This document shows, one piece after another, positions 17,224 through 25,200 of a stretch of DNA of 64,000 nt. Position 1 is the first letter of the stretch; each line of letters starts with the position of its first letter. The position numbers were made by a program, and so were the translations under genes. The notes beneath the pieces are model-generated. The model searched no databases. It saw only the letters and a program-made list of their open reading frames with translations, and was not told the DNA's origin. The DNA comes from an uncultured Bacteroides sp. (GTDB lineage Bacteria; Bacteroidota; Bacteroidia; Bacteroidales; Bacteroidaceae), in assembly GCA_944322355.1 (NCBI GenBank), contig CALUOT010000002.1:62001-126000 (forward strand), read 5' to 3'.

Positions 17224-18248
17224 AAACGAACTTTATAAAAGTAATCATTTGGTGGATATTAACTTTTGCCATCCAATTACCATGTTTTTCGCAAGTAGGT
17301 TCCGTTATAAAGAAGGTTGGTAAATCCATGGCAAAAGAAAGTATTGAGAAGTCTGCCAAAACAGAAGTTAAAAACATAGGACGAAATACCATGGAACAAG
17401 CCGTAGTAAAACAAGCTGTAAAAAAAAACATACGAGAGCAAATGATAAATTGCATGGAAAAAGAAGGTATAGAATCTTTCTTTGAATATAGTAATAAAAA
17501 AGTAGTAAAAAAAATATCCCATACGCGATTTAGTCCTGTTAAAAATAGAATAAACAAATCAGATTATAAAATAATTCTTAGTTCTTCTGGCAATAAGAAT
17601 TTATCACCCGCCCAAAAATTCAAATCAGAATATTTACGAAGTAAACTTGCTAAAACACAAATCAAAAAAGAATTAGACGCTATTTTAGCAAAAGATCCTA
17701 TTATTTTAGATGCTAAAAAATTAAAAGATTTGCTCGAACACCCTGAGTACCTCAGAGCATATATTGAAACGTATACTGGTTCACGAAAAAATTTCCAAGA
17801 ATTTTTTATCCGACTAAGTATGGGTGATAAAGAACAGGTAAAAAGAATATTATCTATTCCTGAAATAAGAAGAATGATTAATAGCTCTATCAGAAAAGCG
17901 AATTCCAGTAATGGCGGTTTTCATGAGTGGCTAATGACTAAAAATTTCGAAGATTTTCTAACTAATAAAAAATGGGGAGAAGATGGTCCTTTTTTAGCTT
18001 TGGCTCTGACTAAACTTATTCAAAACACTGAATCTGTTATATTTAAATATGGTGGTTCCCATTATTTACAAGTAAATTCTGGCAGATTTCACAATGGATT
18101 AGCAAAAGTTATAGAACAATGTTCTTCAAAAGAAGAATTATTTTTAGCAATTAAGAAATATGCAAAACAAAATCTTACAAAAGAATCCTATCGGGATTTT
18201 TGCAAAATATTTAGTGAAGTTTTTAACACAAGTGATATTATCATATAA
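17220..18248 (+). CDS. AT-rich exported protein, possible toxin-type C-terminus
   Basis: 342 residues with a signal peptide (LTFAIQLPCFSQ). Residues about 30-110 are a Lys/Ala-rich amphipathic region (KKVGKSMAKESIEKSAK). The C-terminal 130 residues (from about GGFHEWLMTKNFEDFLTNKK, with GSHYLQVNSGRFHNGLAKVI) look like the compact variable domains seen at the ends of polymorphic effector proteins. That likeness is an impression, not a family match. Overlaps the lipoprotein gene by 4 bases; the pair could be a secreted protein and its partner. Function unknown. Confidence 0.65.
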   Translation: MKTNFIKVIIWWILTFAIQLPCFSQVGSVIKKVGKSMAKESIEKSAKTEVKNIGRNTMEQAVVKQAVKKNIREQMINCMEKEGIESFFEYSNKKVVKKISHTRFSPVKNRINKSDYKIILSSSGNKNLSPAQKFKSEYLRSKLAKTQIKKELDAILAKDPIILDAKKLKDLLEHPEYLRAYIETYTGSRKNFQEFFIRLSMGDKEQVKRILSIPEIRRMINSSIRKANSSNGGFHEWLMTKNFEDFLTNKKWGEDGPFLALALTKLIQNTESVIFKYGGSHYLQVNSGRFHNGLAKVIEQCSSKEELFLAIKKYAKQNLTKESYRDFCKIFSEVFNTSDIII

Positions 18249-18272
18249 TAAAATCTTAATTATCCCTTTATA

Positions 18273-18461
18273 ATGAAGAACAAAATTCTTATTCTAAACC
18301 AAAACTCAATGATCAAAGCATCAATCATCTTATTGGCAATCATTTATGTGATTAGTCCGATTGATGTAGTGCCTGATGTTCCACCAGTGGGATGGACCGA
18401 CGACGCCATAGCCATACTGCTTGCTTTGTTTTTATTGCGTATCGCATGGAGAACCCGGTAA
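18273..18461 (+). CDS. DUF1232 (YkvA-like) small membrane protein
   Basis: 62 residues with two membrane helices. The core YVISPIDVVPDVPPVGWTDD is the DUF1232 signature (SPIDxxPD...DD). The function of the family is unknown. It lies 24 bases after the AT-rich pair and 7 bases before a 35-residue membrane frame. Confidence 0.75.
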   Translation: MKNKILILNQNSMIKASIILLAIIYVISPIDVVPDVPPVGWTDDAIAILLALFLLRIAWRTR

Positions 18462-18468
18462 GGGTATT

Positions 18469-18576
18469 ATGGATAAAGTAACGGATGTGCTGAAATGGGT
18501 AACGATAGGCATCATAACCATTATGGTTTGTTTCATCGTTTTGTGCGTAGCGTTGGTTATTCACTTATTAAAATAA
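18469..18576 (+). CDS. possible 35-residue membrane peptide
   Basis: ATG at 18469, stop at 18574-18576, seven bases after the DUF1232 gene. It encodes a polar start (MDKVTDVLKW) and a single long hydrophobic helix (IGIITIMVCFIVLCVALVIH) ending in Lys, a typical small inner-membrane protein. Too short for a family call; the tight spacing after DUF1232 is the main support. Confidence 0.4.
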   Translation: MDKVTDVLKWVTIGIITIMVCFIVLCVALVIHLLK

Positions 18577-18780
18577 AAAATATAAATATGAAATGATCAT
18601 TTCTGCAATAACCAACGGCATAGGCAATATTGCTACCCTATAGAAATATCCGCATACCGTCCATCCCTCCTGTCACTGCCAAGGCAGTTATACAGGCTGC
18701 ACCCATGATTATCATCCATGAGACAACAAGAGGAAACAGAATGCGGATATTCCTATTTAGAAAGAGGCCGGAACAGCCAA

Positions 18781-21084
18781 TCAATAACTCAACTTGGCTC
18801 CCACAAAAAACGAACGAGGCATTCCCGGACCATAAATATAACCGGAGTCTCTGTCCGCTCCCTTGTCAAAGTCGTCTTGATAAGCATTGAAGATGTTCTG
18901 AAGCCCGGCGTTCAGTTGGAAGGTGATCCCTTTATACAAATCAAAGTCATACGATGCCTTGAAACCTACATCCATGAACCGCTTCGTTTTCTCCGTACGG
19001 TTTGCTTCGATGTAACCGGAGTGGTGTTCCACGAGCATGGAACCGGTGTAGGTGCCGGAAAGAGCCAGACTCAGCGGCTTGACGGGCGTATAAACCATAG
19101 TAAAATAGCCGTACGTATCGGGGGTGCGGAACATCCGTTTCTCTTCGGGCACTCCTCCGTCATCCCACGAACGGGCTTCTTTGTACTCGGCATTCTGGAG
19201 GGTAAAGCCGGCTTGCAGTTGCCATTTGTTACGCCATGCCAATTTTCCTTCCAGGGTCATGCCGTACACCTTTGCTCCTTTTTCATTGCCCCGCTCCAAG
19301 ATGATGATGCCATCTTCCTGCCCGATTTCGGTGAGGGTGAACACATCGTCTATGCTGGTAAAGAAACCTTCTATCAACAGATTACCCTGCCAGTCGCCCC
19401 AACTGTGGTACATATCCGCCGAGAGGCTCAGGCTTTGTGATTTCTCTTCTTCCAAGTCATCGGCCAAGCGAATCATGGATACCGTTCCGCCCACATTCTC
19501 AATGTGAAGGTCTTCATCAAAAGCCTGGGGGGCACGGAATCCGAACGAGTAGCTGGCACGCAGGTTGATGTTTTCGGTCGGGTTGAAACGGAGATTGGCA
19601 CGAGGACTGAACACCGGCTTGTCGAGCATACTGTGCCAGTCCAGACGGCCACCCACCAGGATGCCCCACCGGTCGTTCTTCCATTCGTTTTGTGCGAAGA
19701 AACTTCCTATCTTCACCTTCTGGGAAATGAACCGGTCATAGCCCCACTGCGAGTCTTCCAAGTTGTCCTGATTGTATTCCACACCGGCGGTAAAGTCGGC
19801 AGGCATGAACAGACACTTACCGGCACGATACACATATTGCGAACCCACCACAAAGGTCAGGTCGTTCGTCGCCCCGTATGCGTTAGGGTCTTGTCCTCCA
19901 CCGTAATAGCTCTCGCGGTCAATGTGCTGCGCTGATGCAAACACACTGAGGCGATGCTTTTCATTGGCACTGAAGTAATCAAACTGAGCACTTCCGGTAT
20001 TGATGCTGTGCTTCACCTGCTCCGCAATGTTCGCCTCATGCACCGGCCGATCGAGCAAGTCTCCTCCCCTTCTGTGTTCCTGCAAGTGATGATATTCCAA
20101 CGTCAACTTGGAGTAAATGCCGGTCTTGATGTAAGAGCGCATTCCCAGTGTCTGGCTTTTCAGTTCGGGAAGTTCGGTAAAGCCATCATCGTTATGGTCA
20201 TATCCGGATCTTTCCCTGTTTTGTCCAAACACGGCAATTCCCATCTTGTGGTCGTCGGTAACCAACGACGCATTCAGCATCGTATTGTTATCAAACTCCG
20301 CTCCGTCGCCAATGCCTGTCAGGGTATGCGACAGTTGAGCGGAATTTCGGGTAGGCTCTTTGGTAATGATGTTGATGGTTCCGGCAATGGCAGACGAACC
20401 GAAGAGGGCTGACCCTCCTCCACGCATCACTTCCACCCGGTCGATCATGTTGGCAGGAAGCTGTTCGATGCCATACACTCCCGCAAGCGCGGTGAAAATG
20501 GGACGTGAATCAATGAGAATCTGCGTGTACGGCCCGTCGAGCCCGTTGATGCGCACTTGCTGGAAGCCGCAATTCTGGCAGTTGTTCTCCACCCGCACGC
20601 CGGGCTGAAAGTTCAGTCCCTGCGCCAAATTGCACGAGTTGGTATATTCAAACGTCTTCATATTCATCACATTCACCAGGGTTGGAGCCAGGCGGCGCGT
20701 GGTTTCACTTCGGTTGGCAGAAACAACCACCCCTTCCAACGCAATCAGGTCTTCTTCAATCTCGAAGTTCATTTCCAACGTTTTTCCTTTCTTCAGGTTT
20801 ACTTCCCGAGTGATGGTCTGATAGCCGATGGCAGAAACTTCCAACGTGAAATCTCCTTCCGGAAGATTCACCAGATGGTAATGGCCGGTGGCATCCGTTG
20901 TAGCACCGATGGTTGTCCCCCGCAACATGACGGTGATATAGGGAAGATGTTCTTTCGTATGTTTATCAATCACATGCCCCACGATGTTGGCATCGGAGTC
21001 TTTAATGGGATATTCGTATGAATAAGCAAGTTGGGGGAACAGCACAAGCATAGCTCCCCATAATATAAAGTATATGGATTTCAT
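18781..21084 (-). CDS. TonB-dependent outer-membrane receptor (probable metal or cofactor uptake)
   Basis: 767 residues: signal peptide; a carboxypeptidase-regulatory-like domain (IVGHVIDKHTKEHLPYITV through IGYQTI, about residues 34-110); a plug domain (VVVSANRSETTRRLAP, RVEVMRGGGSALFGSSAIAG, GTINIITKEP); and a beta-barrel ending in ...FFVGAKLSY with the aromatic terminal strand. The plug carries a Cys-pair loop (NNCQNCGFQQVRINGL). No SusD gene follows, so this is not a glycan SusC. Upstream lies a His-rich membrane protein, suggesting a metal ion or metal complex as ligand; that is inference. Confidence 0.9.
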   Translation of the reverse strand: MKSIYFILWGAMLVLFPQLAYSYEYPIKDSDANIVGHVIDKHTKEHLPYITVMLRGTTIGATTDATGHYHLVNLPEGDFTLEVSAIGYQTITREVNLKKGKTLEMNFEIEEDLIALEGVVVSANRSETTRRLAPTLVNVMNMKTFEYTNSCNLAQGLNFQPGVRVENNCQNCGFQQVRINGLDGPYTQILIDSRPIFTALAGVYGIEQLPANMIDRVEVMRGGGSALFGSSAIAGTINIITKEPTRNSAQLSHTLTGIGDGAEFDNNTMLNASLVTDDHKMGIAVFGQNRERSGYDHNDDGFTELPELKSQTLGMRSYIKTGIYSKLTLEYHHLQEHRRGGDLLDRPVHEANIAEQVKHSINTGSAQFDYFSANEKHRLSVFASAQHIDRESYYGGGQDPNAYGATNDLTFVVGSQYVYRAGKCLFMPADFTAGVEYNQDNLEDSQWGYDRFISQKVKIGSFFAQNEWKNDRWGILVGGRLDWHSMLDKPVFSPRANLRFNPTENINLRASYSFGFRAPQAFDEDLHIENVGGTVSMIRLADDLEEEKSQSLSLSADMYHSWGDWQGNLLIEGFFTSIDDVFTLTEIGQEDGIIILERGNEKGAKVYGMTLEGKLAWRNKWQLQAGFTLQNAEYKEARSWDDGGVPEEKRMFRTPDTYGYFTMVYTPVKPLSLALSGTYTGSMLVEHHSGYIEANRTEKTKRFMDVGFKASYDFDLYKGITFQLNAGLQNIFNAYQDDFDKGADRDSGYIYGPGMPRSFFVGAKLSY

Positions 21085-21186
21085 TGATTTTCTAAGAATG
21101 GGTTTGAGTTTGAAATTACAGCTGACAAGTAACCAGTTGACAAGCCAACAAGGTATTTGTCAACCCCTGTTTTAACACCGAATAAT

Positions 21187-21531
21187 TCAAAACCCAACAG
21201 GAGGAGCCCGTAAGGAAAGCGTCCCACGTGCCTCGACGGTTTTCATACCGGACAATGCCGGCACTACCATGATTCCGATAAGGAACCACCCCAAGACGGG
21301 GATGGACAAGGATGGGAAATCACCGGACGAAAGTATTTTGGATAAAAAGAAGATGGTTTCCGCCCCTTGTTCGGAGTGGGTATGTGCACCGGTGTTGATG
21401 TGTGAATGCACGATGATTACCCCGTGAATCACATGCGTATGGCTAAACAGCGTAATGCTCCCTAAATGTACAATAAATGCGCATAGGAAGAAAAAACGGA
21501 AGAATGTTCTATGTCTCCTTTCTTTTACCAA
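21187..21531 (-). CDS. His-rich small membrane protein paired with the TonB receptor
   Basis: 114 residues with an N-terminal membrane helix, a His-rich loop (SHTHVIHGVIIVHSHINTGA, then HTHSE) and a second membrane helix (LGWFLIGIMVVPAL), ending SLRAPPVGF. The pattern of His-x-His pairs followed by a helix and an LRAPP tail recurs in Bacteroidetes proteins beside TonB receptors. It has no assigned function I know of. The His cluster suggests metal binding in the periplasm. Same strand and about 100 bases upstream of the receptor. Confidence 0.65.
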   Translation of the reverse strand: MVKERRHRTFFRFFFLCAFIVHLGSITLFSHTHVIHGVIIVHSHINTGAHTHSEQGAETIFFLSKILSSGDFPSLSIPVLGWFLIGIMVVPALSGMKTVEARGTLSLRAPPVGF

Positions 21532-21637
21532 TTAACTATCAGCCTCTTATATCTTTCGTTTGGGGCTGCAAAGTTAGGAAAAAAATAGGAGGTGTGCAAT
21601 CGTAAGCGCCCCAAAACGAATGTTACCGGCCTAACGA

Positions 21638-21690
21638 CATTTAAAGGGACGCTCCATTTCTTTAAATGAAATGCCTCTTCCCATTAAATG
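21638..21690. repeat. about 22-bp-period TTTAAATG words (array D)
   Basis: TTAAA cores at 21641, 21662 and 21684 (steps of 21 and 22 bp) inside CATTTAAAG, CTTTAAATG and CATTAAATG. They lie in the 269-base divergent gap between the His-rich membrane gene and mazG, which otherwise holds the mazG -7 box. Confidence 0.6.
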
Positions 21691-21752
21691 TAATGCTTCC
21701 CAACATACCGTGTTTTTAGGGTTATCCCCCTACATATTCCAATGAAAAACAT

Positions 21753-21760
21753 TATCTTTG
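21753..21760 (+). promoter_or_regulatory. -7 box of mazG
   Basis: TATCTTTG, fitting TAnnTTTG, 40 bases before the mazG ATG at 21801. Confidence 0.55.
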
Positions 21761-21800
21761 CAGGTGTAATCATCCGTAATTTTGCAAAAAACAAAAATTC

Positions 21801-22595
21801 ATGCTTCATACACGAAAAGAACAAATGGAAGCCTTCGGACGCTTCCTCGACATTCTCGACGAACTGCGTGAGAAATGCCCTTGGGACCGCAAACAGACCA
21901 ATGAAAGCTTGCGACCCAACACCATAGAAGAGACTTACGAACTGTGTGACGCCCTCATCCGCGACGATAAACAAGACATCTGCAAGGAACTGGGCGATGT
22001 ATTGCTGCACGTGGCTTTCTATGCCAAGATAGGAAGCGAGACGGGAGACTTTGACATCAAGGATGTGTGCGACCGTTTGTGCGAAAAGCTGATTTACCGC
22101 CATCCGCACGTCTTTGGCGATGTGAAAGCGGAAACAGCCGGACAGGTGTCGGAGAACTGGGAACAACTGAAACTGAAAGAAAAAGGAGGCAACAAGACCG
22201 TATTAAGCGGTGTGCCTGCTGCCTTACCTTCGCTCATCAAGGCTTACCGCATTCAGGACAAAGCCCGCAACGTAGGCTTCGACTGGGAAGAACGCGAACA
22301 AGTGTGGGACAAGGTAAAAGAGGAAATCGAAGAGTTTCAGACAGAAGTGGCCCACATGGACAAGCAGAAAGCAGAAGAGGAGTTTGGCGACGTACTGTTC
22401 AGCCTAATCAATGCAGCCCGCCTCTATAAAATCAATCCGGACAATGCCCTGGAGCATACCAACCAGAAGTTTATCCGCCGGTTCAACTACCTGGAAGAAC
22501 ATACCCTCAAAGCAGGCCGGAACCTGCACGACATGACGCTGGAAGAAATGGACCAGTTATGGAACGAAGCCAAAAGTCTGGAGAAACAGGACTGA
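21801..22595 (+). CDS. mazG: nucleoside triphosphate pyrophosphohydrolase MazG
   Basis: 264 residues, the usual length for the two-domain enzyme. It hydrolyses (d)NTPs to NMP and pyrophosphate, housecleaning non-canonical nucleotides. The N-terminal repeat has KCPWDRKQTNESLRPNTIEE with EExxE-type metal ligands, and the second repeat has FQTEVAHMDKQKAEEEFGDV. Start supported by the -7 box at 21753. Confidence 0.94.
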   Translation: MLHTRKEQMEAFGRFLDILDELREKCPWDRKQTNESLRPNTIEETYELCDALIRDDKQDICKELGDVLLHVAFYAKIGSETGDFDIKDVCDRLCEKLIYRHPHVFGDVKAETAGQVSENWEQLKLKEKGGNKTVLSGVPAALPSLIKAYRIQDKARNVGFDWEEREQVWDKVKEEIEEFQTEVAHMDKQKAEEEFGDVLFSLINAARLYKINPDNALEHTNQKFIRRFNYLEEHTLKAGRNLHDMTLEEMDQLWNEAKSLEKQD

Positions 22596-22689
22596 TGGAC
22601 TGACGGAATAAAACAATGTGCCAATGAGACGTATATTCACAATCTCCTTGGCACATTCACGTATCAACCCAGAAACAGGGGTCACTCCC

Positions 22690-23133
22690 TTACTTTTTCT
22701 TTCCTTGCATGCCTTTCAGCAAATTACGATGAAAGCGCATCTCCGCCCGCTGAACCATGTATATCTTCTTATTGGAAAGAATCTTCCGGAACTTCTGGAA
22801 ATACTCTTTTTCCAACTCTTCCGAGGCTATCCGGGCATCGTAAATCCCTTTCAGAATCTCTCCATACTGTTCTTCGGTGGTCCGTTCATCCTTCCCTTTC
22901 CGCATCAACTTCCACGCCTTATCGTTCAAGACCTGCTTGCGGTCCTGCAGTTCGAAAAACAGGGGAAAGAACTTTTCGGCCTCTTCTTTCGTCAACTCCG
23001 CCCGTTCTGTTATAAAGGTCCGTTGGCGGTCGCGAAACTCTTCCTTAGTCAACCTAGGCTTCTTATCTCCCTGTGCCCAAAGTAAAGGGAGGAAACCACA
23101 CAACATGACTATCAAAATACTTGCTTTCTTCAT
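22690..23133 (-). CDS. Spy/CpxP-like periplasmic protein of the sigma cluster
   Basis: 147 residues with a signal peptide (LLWAQ). The rest is a charged all-helical chain (LTKEEFRDRQRTFITERAEL, EEAEKFFPLFFELQDRKQ) like the LTxxQ-type periplasmic stress sensors. It is the last gene of a sigma / anti-sigma / Spy-like unit common in Bacteroidetes, 11 bases after the anti-sigma-like gene. Likely an envelope-stress sensor or chaperone; inferred from fold type and neighbours. Confidence 0.65.
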   Translation of the reverse strand: MKKASILIVMLCGFLPLLWAQGDKKPRLTKEEFRDRQRTFITERAELTKEEAEKFFPLFFELQDRKQVLNDKAWKLMRKGKDERTTEEQYGEILKGIYDARIASEELEKEYFQKFRKILSNKKIYMVQRAEMRFHRNLLKGMQGKKK

Positions 23134-23144
23134 TGCTATTGTCT

Positions 23145-23522
23145 TTAGTATTCATCGCCTTCATCGGTCAGATAGACATACAGAGAATAATCGTCCAACA
23201 TGGACTTGTCTATCACGGCATCGATGTATTCGTATTCCATTTCCGTATCCGTCTCATCGGCCCACACGGAAGCATCTTCATCTGTCCCGTCGACCCTGGA
23301 TGAAGCTACCCGGATAATCAACGCTGCCCCTACAAACATAGCAGCCATGTATATCCACGGACGTATCTTCTCCCACGTGGTCGGCTCTCGATAGATGTCA
23401 GACTTTTCTTTTTCAGGAAGCCGGCTCATCAAGTCGGGAGTGAAACTCTCAAAATATCCCTCAGGTACCCGGAAAGGATTCTCCGTACCCAACGTTCGCA
23501 GTATTTTATCCTCTTCTTTCAT
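23145..23522 (-). CDS. putative anti-sigma membrane protein
   Basis: 125 residues. The cytoplasmic N-terminus carries NPFRVPEGYFESF, a phrase typical of proteins paired with ECF sigma factors in this group. One membrane helix (WIYMAAMFVGAALIIRVA, about residues 56-73) is followed by a very acidic periplasmic tail (ADETDTEMEYEYIDAV). It lies 47 bases after the sigma gene. It probably holds the sigma factor at the membrane; inferred from position and topology. Confidence 0.65.
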   Translation of the reverse strand: MKEEDKILRTLGTENPFRVPEGYFESFTPDLMSRLPEKEKSDIYREPTTWEKIRPWIYMAAMFVGAALIIRVASSRVDGTDEDASVWADETDTEMEYEYIDAVIDKSMLDDYSLYVYLTDEGDEY

Positions 23523-23569
23523 AAGCTTTCTCCTTTCTATAAGGTTAGACTATGCCAACGGATGAAGGT

Positions 23570-24124
23570 TTAAATCTCCTCCTCCAATTTTTTCTCAATT
23601 TTTTTCACTGCATGATGATAAGAAGCCTTCAAGGCTCCTACGGACGTGCCGAAGATCTCGGACATCTCCTCATACTTCATATCCTGATAATACTTCAGGT
23701 TGAACACCATCCTTTGCTTTTCGGGCAAAGCAAGCAAGGCCCTTTGCAACATCATTTGTATCTTGTCGCCAGAGAAATAGGGATCGCTCTCCAGTTTATG
23801 AAGTACATCGGCATCCGGGTCGTCCAATGAAACGGTAGCGGTTGCCTTCTGCTTGTTCAAGAAGGTGAGGCATTCATTCAATGCGATGCGATACAACCAC
23901 GTAGACAGCTTGGCATCGCCCCTGAAGTAATCCAGATTCAGCCAAGCTTTAATAAACGTGTTCTGAAGCAGGTCATTTGCATCCTCATGCGAATAGACCA
24001 TACGACGGATTTGCCAATACAATTGTTCGCTATATTGGGCTACAACTTGCTCAAATCCCCTGCGCTGCGTCTTCTCATCCTGCAACAGAGCCATCACCTC
24101 GCGTTCATTGTAAGTGGGTTTCAT
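23570..24124 (-). CDS. ECF RNA polymerase sigma factor
   Basis: 184 residues. Region 2: EDANDLLQNTFIKAWLNLDY and STWLYRIALNECL. Region 4: LPEKQRMVFNLKYYQDMKYE and the helix-turn-helix IFGTSVGALKASYHHAVKKI. It heads the three-gene stress unit on the minus strand. Confidence 0.93.
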   Translation of the reverse strand: MKPTYNEREVMALLQDEKTQRRGFEQVVAQYSEQLYWQIRRMVYSHEDANDLLQNTFIKAWLNLDYFRGDAKLSTWLYRIALNECLTFLNKQKATATVSLDDPDADVLHKLESDPYFSGDKIQMMLQRALLALPEKQRMVFNLKYYQDMKYEEMSEIFGTSVGALKASYHHAVKKIEKKLEEEI

Positions 24125-24179
24125 ATTTTTCTTATTCGCATTTGTCTATGTTAGATAGTAAAAAATAGAAAAGGTTTAA

Positions 24180-25094
24180 TCATACCGGGAATGAAAGAGT
24201 TTCCCGGGCTAACTGGGTCGAAGGAAACACGGACCGAGCTTCATCGAGCAACACCGACTCGTCTTCATACCGGGCAGAGAAATGTCCGATGAGTAGCCGT
24301 TTCACTTCCGCCCTGCAAGCCACGGAGGCCGCTTGCGAAGCAGTCGTATGAAAAGTCTCTCGGGCACGAGCAGCATCTTCATCAGCAAAAGTGGCTTCAT
24401 GAAACAACAAATCGACCCCGCGCACTTGTTCGACTACTGAATCCAACGGGACCGTGTCCGAACAATAGGCATAGCGCCGAGGCAGTTCCGCCGGACGTGT
24501 CAAGCGGGCATTCGGTATCAGTTCACCTTCCGCAGTCCTATAGTCCGCTCCATTCTTAATCCGGTTCAACTCATGGACAGGTACTCCGTAGAAATCGACC
24601 ATTTCCCGAATAATATGATTCGGACGGGGCTTCTCGGCAAACAGAAAACCGCAGGCAGGCATACGATGGCAAAGAGGAATGGTAGTCACCGTCAACGAAC
24701 GGTCTTTGTAAATCAACTCCGGCTTTCGGGTGCCGAACTCATGAAACACCACCCGATAGGACATCTGTTTATTGAAGAAATCCAGCATCGGCCCCATCAG
24801 TTCTTCCAATCCCTGAGGAGAAGAGATATGAAGTTCGGCCGTACGTCCCAATAAATTCAGGGTGGAAATCAATCCGAACAGTCCAAAGCAATGGTCGCCA
24901 TGCAGATGGGAGATAAAGACATGATTCAGACGCGAAAACTTCAATTTCGATTTGCGGAACTGCAATTGTGCTCCTTCCCCACAATCAATCATAAAAAGTT
25001 TCTCACGCACATTCAGCACCTGCGAGGCTGGAAAATGCCGCGTAGTAGGCAATGCTGAACCACATCCCAGAATATGTACTTCAAACTTCTCCAT
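24180..25094 (-). CDS. rnz: ribonuclease Z (tRNA 3'-processing)
   Basis: Start at ATG 25094 (MEKFEVHILGCGSALPTTRH) gives 304 residues, the normal size. The frame opens further up at 25199, but over a promoter box. Metallo-beta-lactamase fold: HLHGDHCFGLFG metal motif, a CHRMPACGFL exosite-like segment, CSDT, HEATF, and the C-terminal His of LIGHFSARY. It cleaves tRNA precursors after the discriminator base. Confidence 0.93.
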   Translation of the reverse strand: MEKFEVHILGCGSALPTTRHFPASQVLNVREKLFMIDCGEGAQLQFRKSKLKFSRLNHVFISHLHGDHCFGLFGLISTLNLLGRTAELHISSPQGLEELMGPMLDFFNKQMSYRVVFHEFGTRKPELIYKDRSLTVTTIPLCHRMPACGFLFAEKPRPNHIIREMVDFYGVPVHELNRIKNGADYRTAEGELIPNARLTRPAELPRRYAYCSDTVPLDSVVEQVRGVDLLFHEATFADEDAARARETFHTTASQAASVACRAEVKRLLIGHFSARYEDESVLLDEARSVFPSTQLARETLSFPV

Positions 25095-25105
25095 GACACA
25101 CCGTG

Positions 25106-25113
25106 CAAAGATA
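25106..25113 (-). promoter_or_regulatory. -7 box of rnz
   Basis: TATCTTTG on the minus strand, only 11 bases before the chosen start, implying a very short leader. It sits inside the longer frame and so supports the 25094 start. Confidence 0.5.
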
Positions 25114-25200
25114 GCATTCTTTTCTGAAACATACAAAAAACAAGATGCCTGCATTCTCACGAATACAGGCACCCCACAAATGAATCTATTTAATACCATT

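Noticed and set aside
18638..18715. A 25-codon minus-strand frame (MIIMGAACITALAVTGGMDG...) and an inverted copy of TATCCGCAT nearby
   Set aside because: Very short, with no promoter or start signal; it lies past the TonB receptor stop and the inverted words (about 18646 and 18741) may just be a weak terminator.
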